Shown: one piece after another, positions 8,936 to 16,042 of the stretch | Numbering within the stretch: position 1 is the stretch's first letter | How the letters are laid out: each line of letters opens with the position of its first letter | NCBI GenBank assembly: GCA_005223375.1 | Contig: RXOD01005079.1 | Coordinates: forward strand, 1-16,042 | DNA from: Amoebophrya sp. AT5.2 | Taxonomy: Eukaryota > Sar > Dinophyceae > Syndiniales > Amoebophryaceae | Direction of reading: 5' to 3' | Length of the DNA stretch: 16,042 nucleotides | Program-made: the position numbers and the translations under genes | The notes under the pieces: model-generated | Seen by the model: the letters and a program-made list of their open reading frames with translations, nothing else | The model's database searches: none | Told to the model about the DNA's origin: nothing

Positions 8936-9586
8936 TCATCAGATTGGAACCGATAAAGATGCTCTCTGTGATGTAGTTCTTGGACGAAGATAACGCGTGT
9001 CTGTAATAGTGATGCGGATTATTTGCCTATCCGGCTATAGCTACCGGGTTGCATGCTAAAAACTTACTTGTGGTAGAGGGTTTCTCGATGTCATCGAGGG
9101 TTCCCTTCTGATCAGCTCCACGTCGATCCTGATGTGCACGGATCAGCGGTTGCGCACATCAGGATCGACGAGGAGGACCAGGACGTGGATCTTATTTTCC
9201 ACATTCTTTGTGCAGCGACCTTGCGTCGGTCCGTCTGCAGTACTGGGACGTGCGACAGCGACTGTCCGTCGGGTTCCAGAAAACCGCGAAACAGCCCAGC
9301 TGATTTTTTGAAGTCATGGCGAGCGCGAAAGCGCGAAAATAAAGAATGAACGTCGGCGTCCTGTCATCCGGCGCGACAAAAAGTAAACTGGCACGCAGCA
9401 ACGGCTTTCCAGCCACGCAGTGGCAGTTCGACCTGTCGTGCACGTGCTCCATCTTTGAGTGGCAGACGAGACACCCAAAAGATGTAGGAGGGATGATCAT
9501 CGTAGTCGTACACTTCCTTGTACTTGTTCCTTAGACAGAGTACAATACCACTATTTACCACGCTGGCTCTTGCTTTTGCTCACAAG
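8936..9586. other. intergenic region with a strong hairpin
   Basis: Open frames on both strands (9134-9349 and 9346-9534 on +, 9192-9500 on -) overlap one another and show no motif, so none is called. The main structure is the inverted repeat at 9116-9175, listed separately. The magnesium transporter start follows at 9587. Confidence 0.5.
9116..9175. repeat. 17-bp perfect inverted repeat with 16-base loop
   Basis: cgtcgatcctgatgtgc at 9121-9137 is the exact reverse complement of gcacatcaggatcgacg at 9154-9170. After one mismatch, four more pairs extend the stem (9116-9119 with 9172-9175). The loop is 9138-9153. The gene after it is on the same strand, so it could be a structured leader or 3' end, a terminator-like element, or the remnant of a small inverted-repeat element. 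Confidence 0.85.
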
Positions 9587-12500
9587 ATGAGTTCTTCCTC
9601 CGCATCGCGCAACCGCGGCAGCGGCCGACCGCTGCTCGAAGTCCTGCATGACCACACTCTACCGGTCCGTGCGGCGAGCCAGCTTGCAAGTGGCGCGGCA
9701 GCGGCAGCAGATGGCTCCGCAGCTGCAAGTTCTTCATCCTGCGAGGACAGTCTGTTCCTACTCCGCGATCTGCTGGTGTCGGGGCACGAGAGCAAGATTC
9801 GCGTGGAGGCCAGGATCCTGGACGTGGATGGGAATGTGGAAAATTTGGGGATGCGCACGCCGAAGGAGCTGTACGAAATCTGGACTGCGGCCGCGGGAAC
9901 GAAAGCACATGGTGCAGAAGGAGGAGTCGAGGCATGCTCCTTCCGTGCGGAAACGGACGCCGGCCACGCGCACCTCCCAGGTGGAGATCGCTTTGGCCGC
10001 ACCGTATACCCGCGGCCAACGGCGACAGAGGCTGTTCCTGACTCGTCTAGTACGGCTGTTGCAGGTAGAAGAGGTACAACTGCTGCCGCGCAACCCTTCG
10101 AGAAGCCCGAGCGGCTTTGCACGACGAGGAAGACAAGTCCTGCAGCCGAAGAAGAATCATCGGCGTCGTCCGAATTATCGGACACGCGGGAGCCCTCGGA
10201 TGTCGGGTTACCGTCGGTACTTTCCGTTTCCACGAATTCCCTTACAGTTGTATCAGACGCCCATTCGCCTGCAGCTGGTGCGGCCATAAAAGTCCAATGC
10301 CCAGCTCCGCCGGCTGCACACAGTCCCCTTACTTCGCAACTTGTCCGACCCGAGCAGGTGGAGCAAGAAGAAGGGCAAGTAGACGTAGTAAACGACAGGA
10401 GCAGAGAGAGCCCCGAACTCAATCGACATCTTCATCATGAACAGGAGGGTAATGATACTGGCGCTGGCCAGCAACATAGCATAGTAGAGACTGAGACCGC
10501 GGCCCACACTACAGCGGGACGCTGCACGTTCAGCGTGGCCGCCCTCCCGTCTGCACCGGGTGTTTTTTCCCGCCAGACGACAGCGGACATTCACATCAGC
10601 GGGATGAGCACGTCGCACGCGAAAGGGCATCTCCCTGCGCCATCCTCGTCAAGCTCACGCTCGTCCTCATCTTCAGCTTCAGCTTCGCCGAACAGCACTT
10701 CTAGGCCGTCCTCGTCTTTCTGCGCGAGGAGCAAGAAAGGTTGCATGTTGTGGCGCGATCTGCGTTACCTGCTCGACTGCGAAGAACACTTCGCTCTCCG
10801 ATTCAACGCAGAGCACTCGGAGCCCTTTCTAATCGTGTGCACAGGCTGGACAAGGTGCATTGTGGAAGAAAAGAGGGCGCTCTTCATCACACGACGACTA
10901 CACAAAGGAAGCACTACTAGCGCGAGAACCTCCGATCAGGGTCATGATCCTGGTGATCGGGGGCCGCAGGAGCGCGCGACGCGCACAGCTGGAACGATGG
11001 ATCTGATGAACTTGGAGCTCCGCCCGGTGGGCCGACTAACCGCGGTTGGGGTAACCGATCCGGCGGGATTCGACGGCAACAGCACCCTTGGTCCTCATCC
11101 GGCGCAGCCCCGAGACAGCTCGGTTGGCAGTCGAGACCGCCTCTTCGATTCCTCCAGACAGGACCTCTTTTTGAAAGAGGTCCGCGTCTTCCTCTGCAAG
11201 TCATCCTCAAGAACATCCTCCACCTCGCGAGATTCCATCGAAGGTGTAGCGAAGGTTGACGATGCCATCGAAGCCCAGCCGACGCCAAGCAGCTCGTCCT
11301 TCCTGCATTTCCTCCTGGAAGCGCTTCTGTGCGCGACTCTGAAATTGGAGCGAACGGACTTCGAAAACCTGAGGGACGCCTTACGCGCGTCGCTCGCAGA
11401 TATCGTCAACGACGCGAATGAAGACTCGATCCTGCGGCTGTTTCCCCTCAAGACCAGCATATCTGATTTTCGCGAACGGCTGCAGCAAGTGAGGAGCAGC
11501 TTGAGCAAGTTCCTGACGGAAGCGGGTCACAACTTAAACTTTGGCAAAAGCCTTCACACGACTCACCTCCAACAGCAACAGGCCGTGCTGTTGGAAAGGA
11601 ATTTCGACGCAGGAGGCTGCTCCTCATCCACTACACCGTCGCTGCCTGCCCGGGTGTCGCGGAGGGGGCGACAGAGCAACGTGCTGATAAGCAGCAACGC
11701 GCCCACACCCCTGCTTGCTGCACCTCCGCCACCGCACTACCACTACAACAATTTTGGCGGAGGAGTGCCTCAAAGACCGTCCCGAACGGCGCTGCTGACT
11801 GTTCCCCTTCCAACAGGCGAATTACCAAATAGCGCTCGCGGAAGCCGCGCATCAGCGTTCCGCGACGCAGATTCTGTTGACCGACTTGTTCACCCCCTCC
11901 ACGACGAAGACCAACAACATGACGACGTGGTCCTCCAGCAAGGTCCATCTGAACTCAACCCCACAAGCTCGTCGAGCACTCCCGAGGACACCCACGACAA
12001 CCTTGCGCGCTACTACTTCCTCGCCTTCTCCGAGCTGACACAGGATCTCGAGCAGCACTGCAGCTTCAAAATCGACCAAGTGGAAAACTTCCTCAACGCC
12101 AGCATGGACGCGCGGCGCAACCAACTGTTAAAGATGGAGGTGTCGTTGGACGTTGTCGCGCTGGTGTTCGGGTTCGGCGCCTTGGTTAGTGGCGTATTTG
12201 GCATGAACCTGAAGTCGGGGTTTGAGGACTTGGACGGCATGTTCATCCTGGTGATTGGGATGATCGTCTTCATTATGCTGGGACCAGTTGGTAAGTAGCT
12301 GCTAAGTGGTCGTATTACCAAGTGAAATTTAGGGTGCGGTGGGGAAGTGTTCGGAGTCCCCTTTTGTAGTCCCCAAGAGAGGTCTGCAGTAGGACGAAAG
12401 GCGGGCTGCGGCTGTCGCGGTCCTGCACCCTCTAATAGCTGACAACAAAGAACCGCCACCGTCTGCGGCCTTCTTTTCCCTGCTCCTGTGGTTTCAGAGT

Positions 12501-12858
12501 TACGTACTTATCTTCACCATTGATTGATTCTAATCAGTGCCTTTCCCCCACTACTTCTCTCTACCTCCCGCTCCCGCTGGCTCATCTCCAGCGAGGACGC
12601 CACCCCTTAGCACCCATCGATCAAACCGCCCGCGCCGGGTACGGATCTTCAGAGCGCCTTAATCCGCAGTCGCCATCGCCAAGGGTTGTAACCTCGGTTG
12701 CCTCCCAATTGCAAGTGGACCACGACTTACGCTTACCATCTGGTCTCTCCATACTCGTCTCGATTTGCATCATGCTGGTCTGCGGACTGTACTACTTCCG
12801 AAACCGCCGCGGACGCGTCCTGGGCCGTATCGTGAAAAAGTTCGGGGCGAGCTTGTGA
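9587..12858 (+). CDS. MRS2: CorA/MRS2-family magnesium transporter (two exons)
   Basis: CorA/MRS2 proteins form pentameric Mg2+ channels in organellar or plasma membranes. Exon 1 runs from ATG 9587 to 12290 (901 codons plus one base), ending at a GTAAGT donor. Features in order: an N-terminal Ala/Ser-rich region; RIRVEARILDVDG-like mixed alpha/beta sequence (SKIRVEARILDVDGNVENLG, about 65-85); a long Ser/Thr/Ala/Gln-rich insertion (about 140-385); WRDLRYLLDCEEHF; a helical region LLEALLCATLKLE and FRERLQQVRSSLSKFL; a second low-complexity linker; the stalk helix DARRNQLLKMEVSLD; TM1 (VVALVFGFGALVSGVFGM); the diagnostic GMN at about 872-874; and TM2 (MFILVIGMIVFIMLG). Exon 2 ends at TGA 12856-12858 and encodes LSILVSICIMLVCGLYYF followed by RNRRGRVLGRIVKK. 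Its start is uncertain: in-phase acceptors give 12500, 12596, 12611 or 12653. Human and yeast homologues are about 440-470 residues, so this protein is roughly twice the usual length. Without splicing, translation would stop at TAG 12296-12298, two codons past the donor. Confidence 0.85.
12291..12652 (+). other. intron of the magnesium transporter gene (right end uncertain)
   Basis: It begins GTAAGT, the only classical donor used in a confidently placed position in the window. A pyrimidine-rich stretch with TTTCAG ends at 12497, but that acceptor is not in phase. In-phase acceptors end at 12499, 12595 (AG|G), 12610 or 12652. The end given is the last of these. Confidence 0.5.
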
Positions 12859-13818
12859 CAAGGAGGAGGATTTCCATCTTTATCTTCTCTTCGTCATCCT
12901 CATCTTCCTGCAAGAATATATACAAATATGTACATGATCGTATAGTACAGTGATAGTGATTGCTAAAAGTTACATCGACCGTGTAACTCTTACATGTGAA
13001 AGGATGGGCTTTGGAGCCGTTTGCAAGCCTCCATGTAATCCACGTAGCCGCCTATACCCATGCAACTACATGGAACTGTTCGGGTTCTGGGGATCGCTAA
13101 TATCTTATGGCCCTTTCGATTTCGGGCGTGTGCTGCTCCTCGTGCTTGTGCTATATTAGAAGTACTACTGCTGGATGTTGAGAAATAACCTGTTACAGTG
13201 TAGCTGGGGCATGTTGGCGCCGCAGCTGCATTATATTTTCATCGTGTCCGTGTCCATACATTCATACTGAACCCCAACCGTTGAAACCGGCGACGGTCCC
13301 GACTTCCGCAGTGCTTTTTTATCGACGTTAAATACACTTCGAACACCTCCCTCCTCGAGCGACACCTCGCGAGTGACTCGCTTCGTTTTCGAATCCTTTT
13401 CGTGAGAGTCGCATGTAATGAATAGCAAGACAGATGACTTGAATGATGAGCGATGGCGAAGCCAAGGCGGAGTTTGATCGGGCAATCGTTCGAATACATC
13501 AGCATCCACATCGACATCTACTTCTTGCACAACCAAAACCAATGAATTATGTGAATGCAATACATGTATCACCAGCTTCACCGTCGCACATTTACACTTA
13601 CAGCCGCTGCCGCATCACCATCAGACACACCCTTTCTCTTTCACAAGCACGGTCTACATATCACTATCATTAACATTTATCTGAAAAAGTTTACTCCTCC
13701 ATACAGAGAGCACTTTCATGATCGACGATCGGCTCCTCAAGAAGGTGCTAGTACACATTCATCATCGTTCTCTGCACGTGGAGCTGACTTTCAGGTGATT
13801 TCGGCTTGAAAGCAAAAG
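12859..13818. other. intergenic region, nothing recognised
   Basis: A/T-rich flank with stretches such as atatatacaaatatgtacat near 12915. The short open frames (12950-13159, 13443-13673, 13555-13809 on +, 13231-13581 on -) overlap one another and carry no motif. Only a 7-base inverted pair (ccatgta near 13032 and tacatgg near 13067) was noticed. Confidence 0.5.
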
Positions 13819-15922
13819 ATGTGCGCGGACCTTCATTTCCAAAATTTGGAAGACGTGGCCGGCACCCTGAGGGCGTTCGGCACGAGCAGAATGCACGAAG
13901 GCACGGTGGCTAAAGCCGCGGCTCCGCGGCTTCTCTTCGTCGCATTGACAGCGTGTGCACAATTGACCTTCGGGTCCGCGCTGGCGCAAGGAGAGTTTTC
14001 GTCAGTGCCGTCCTCCTACTCCGGCGACGAAAACAAAAATGGTTCTCCGGATCCTTTTTTGTACGACCAGCAAATTCAGTACGATCGATGGCAAATCAAC
14101 AACGTCTACCGAACCCCTAGTCGGGCCTCCTAGCGCCTTCCAGGAAGCCGCGCGCGCGTGGACGAGTGCCGACGCCTCCAGTTTCTCGCAGACGACGTCC
14201 TCTCTCCGCGGTGCTGCTATGGCGGCGCCGTCGCCGAAGACGAAGAAGGCGGAGGCGCCGGAGAAGGACGCTGAACCTGCAGGAGCTGCTGGCGAAGGAA
14301 AAAACAAATTGAAAGAGGTGCCTACTTGGGGCAATCCGCCGACCGGGGAACATTTAGACTTTCCGAATTTGACCTGCAAGGAGGAGTGGTGCACTTCTCC
14401 AGGGGCTCACGGGAAGGGCCATGACTGCTGGGCGGGAGGACAAGCACAAGTATGATCGGACACCAGATGGTAAGTAAGCAACTGGTAAGTGGGCGTCAAT
14501 GGGTCCCCTTGGGCAGCGGGTGCGTCGAGGCGCTCTCCTGAAGCTGAGCCGCCCAGCGCGAAGCGCCGGACGGTCGATTCAGAGATGCCCCATTCTTGTG
14601 GGGACTAGGGGGTGGCATCTTGGCTCCCAAAGCATTGCGTCCGAAGATGAGCCATTGTGAGGGAAAGGGAGGCGCGAAGGTCTTCCTTCTAGGTTGGCGA
14701 TCTATTTCCAGCTGCGGAGCGCAGAGATGGGTACCAGGTCCTCCGAACGCGGAAAGCCGCCTTGCTGTAGTTTCTACTTCCTCCCACGACTGCTACAGAC
14801 CTTTTCCGAGGACACACAAAAGGGAACCCGAAAGCCCAACCCCTGTTTTTGTTTTCAACACTACTATCAGTCCGTACCACTTTAGTCACTTATCAGCTGG
14901 TCCCACCATACGTCTCCGGCGATTACCAAGAGCCCTGTTCTTGCAAAGAAGGAACGGCTGTCCAACTCGACCAAACGATTTACAACCCCGAAGACGGCTT
15001 CACGTCCTACCGCTACGTCTGCTGCAAAAAGGAACCGGATGAGCACACGTGGGACGAAGCGAACCCCAACTACAGCTCAAAAAAGAAAAAGTTCAAGTTC
15101 GTTGTTAGACGCATCTTTGCAAAACGGGTCTGACAGAAATATTTGGCCCTTTGTTTTCTGGCGACGGCGTTGTTTTTTGGCTTTATCACTAGCGATGACG
15201 TGCTGCCGCCAGAACACCTCTAGGGTTTGCCACCCTGAGGCACCGACACTGCTGGAAGAAGAGCCTCGCTGTGGCTGCTGTAGCCGTTCCCCTGTAGTGA
15301 AAGTGATAGTGTCGATTCCTGCTTCCTCCCTCCCGTCTTGCTTGGAATCAATCCAGTTGTTTCCTTTAATGAAAATGATCTTTCCCTCTCGCTCTCTACG
15401 CCAGAAAGAACGGCTCATCTCCTGCTGCCGGACGCTTTCCCCCGATGCCGGAAGTAGCAAGTGTGCTTTGTAAAGTTGTAGATGCTAGTACTCGTATAGC
15501 AATGAATTGTTTTCTCCTCTAACCAAAGGAAAAACACCGCCCGAACTTCACAGGGGAGAAGTGCGGGGCCTACGAGCAGGACCTAAAGCCAATTTTTCTG
15601 GCGATTGTCGCGGTGAGTATCGGCGGCTGCCTGTGCTGCTGCGGAATGGGGGTACTCTATGGCAGGGGGAGGGGCTGCTGCTAAGACGTCATGGTCATAC
15701 ATTCATATACTTATAGTACATCCTAAAAAGCGAGATATGGTGACCGAGACCGTGTCGGTCTCGGATTTGTCGAAAAAATCTGAAAAATCTGTGGGGAGAT
15801 TTGAAGTCGTCCCGCCCAGAACAATGAAAGAGAAAGCTAAAAAGTGTAGCCGTCACGCAGCATCCATGCAAAGGCCGTTGCCCTCTGCGCCCCGCCTTGT
15901 GCTTCTAGATCTACTTTCTTAG
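13819..15922 (+). CDS. unrecognised secreted/type I membrane protein, Cys-rich ectodomain (five exons)
   Basis: Family not recognised. Fitted exons are 13819-14103, 14144-14449, 14897-15127, 15529-15679 and 15717-15922, totalling 1179 bases in frame (392 residues, stop TAG). Translation may start at ATG 13819 or at ATG 13891; the latter sits just before a signal peptide (PRLLFVALTACAQLTFGSALAQ). Exon 2 is Ala/Lys/Pro-rich and then has CKEEWCTSPGAHGKGHDCW. Exon 3 has PCSCKEGTAVQLDQ and YRYVCCKKEPDEHTW. Exon 4 has NFTGEKCGAYEQ, with a potential N-glycosylation site, and the membrane segment PIFLAIVAVSIGGCLCCCG, which could be palmitoylated. The last exon gives a basic, Ser-rich cytoplasmic tail (HPKKRDMVTETVSVSD, then VVPPRT). 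Eight ectodomain cysteines would allow four disulfides. The architecture recalls Shisa-type small Cys-rich membrane proteins, but I see no defining motif. The first and last introns (40 and 37 bases) and the donor at 15128 are the weakest parts; without the last intron the protein stops at TAA 15682-15684. Confidence 0.55.
14104..14143 (+). other. candidate 40-base intron
   Basis: The signal-peptide frame stops at 14131-14133. A coding-like frame open beyond 14144 leads into the Cys-rich exon. Removing GTCTAC...TTCCAG (acceptor AG|GAAG) joins them in phase 0. A frameshift in the assembly is the main alternative. Confidence 0.4.
14450..14896 (+). other. intron of the Cys-rich membrane protein gene
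   Basis: Donor GTATGA and acceptor TATCAG join two Cys-rich coding frames in phase 0 (GGQAQ|LVPPYVSGDY). The intron contains two tandem ggtaagt words near 14467-14491. It also has a small inverted repeat, agatgcc (14583-14589) with ggcatct (14614-14620), enclosing a cccca/tgggg hairpin. Confidence 0.6.
15128..15528 (+). other. intron of the Cys-rich membrane protein gene (left end uncertain)
   Basis: The acceptor ccaaag at 15528 opens the frame EKHRPNFTGEKCGAYEQ leading into the membrane segment. In-phase donors are GTCTGA at 15128, GTTAGA at 15104 and GTTGTT at 15101. They differ by only nine codons, a basic stretch. Confidence 0.5.
15680..15716 (+). other. candidate 37-base GC-AG intron
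   Basis: After the membrane segment the frame ends at TAA 15682-15684. A coding-like basic tail frame is open from 15717 to 15922. GCTAAG...TTATAG fits as a GC-AG intron in phase 1. The alternative is that the protein simply ends after GRGRGCC and the downstream frame is chance. Confidence 0.3.
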
Positions 15923-16042
15923 TTTGCAATTGCAGCTCGACGACATCCGTTCACCTAGGCAGATGGCAACGTAACAGTGGTGACCGATCCTTCCCCTAGC
16001 TCGCGAAGGGTGCAACTCCGAGCCGCGACCGGTCGGCTGCGG

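Noticed and set aside
9518..9586. Extension of the magnesium transporter upstream of ATG 9587
   Set aside because: The frame is open but contains no ATG before 9587, so 9587 is taken as the start.
9555..10422. Long antisense open frames under the transporter exon
   Set aside because: They are shadows of a G/C-rich, Ser/Ala-rich coding strand and show no motif. The GMN-containing frame is the real one.
15613..15618. Consensus GTGAGT inside the membrane segment of the Cys-rich protein
   Set aside because: Reading through it completes a proper hydrophobic segment with the CLCCC cluster; using it would cut the segment in half. It is kept only as a possible alternative donor.
1..16042. tRNA, rRNA, CRISPR array or spliced-leader gene
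   Set aside because: No tRNA-like B-box with a matching acceptor stem, no rRNA-like sequence, no regularly spaced repeats and no recognisable dinoflagellate spliced-leader sequence was found by eye.

Overview
The window looks like nuclear DNA of a protist eukaryote. Genes are split by introns that restore the reading frame, products carry secretory signals or membrane segments, and third codon positions favour G/C. All five gene models lie on the + strand. Introns have weakly conserved GT donors (GTATGA, GTATCG, GTATCT, GTACTC), several acceptors are followed by G (AG|G), and at least one intron appears to be GC-AG. Unidirectional gene clusters, relaxed or GC donors and AG|G acceptors are known dinoflagellate features, so a dinoflagellate is my best guess, possibly a compact-genome lineage such as a syndinian. 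That is inference: no marker gene or spliced leader is present to settle it.

Layout: (1) 1-876, the 3' end of a gene whose C-terminal motif weakly resembles phospholipase B-like proteins and which continues into a single membrane segment and a basic tail. (2) 2165-5724, a six-exon gene whose joined product (about 783 residues) is an exostosin-like GT47 glycosyltransferase with an N-terminal signal or anchor. (3) 6602-8935, a multi-exon gene for an unrecognised type II membrane protein with an acidic low-complexity middle. One of its introns is flanked by a 31-base direct repeat. (4) 9587-12858, a CorA/MRS2-family magnesium transporter with the GMN motif, a long low-complexity insertion and a second exon carrying another membrane segment. 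(5) 13819-15922, a five-exon gene for an unrecognised secreted/type I protein with a Cys-rich ectodomain, a Cys-rich membrane segment and a cytoplasmic tail.

How they fit together: four of the five products appear to enter the secretory pathway (a glycosyltransferase and three membrane proteins). I see no operon-like logic or shared pathway beyond that, and the magnesium transporter is probably unrelated. The spaces between genes (877-2164, 5725-6601, 8936-9586, 12859-13818) hold no convincing genes, but two of them hold notable inverted or direct repeats. The most interesting feature is the intron at about 6954-7283. It has the structure expected of a recently acquired intron: long direct repeats spanning both splice sites and an unrelated antisense open frame inside. 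Candidate introns of only 37-40 bases in two genes are the second.
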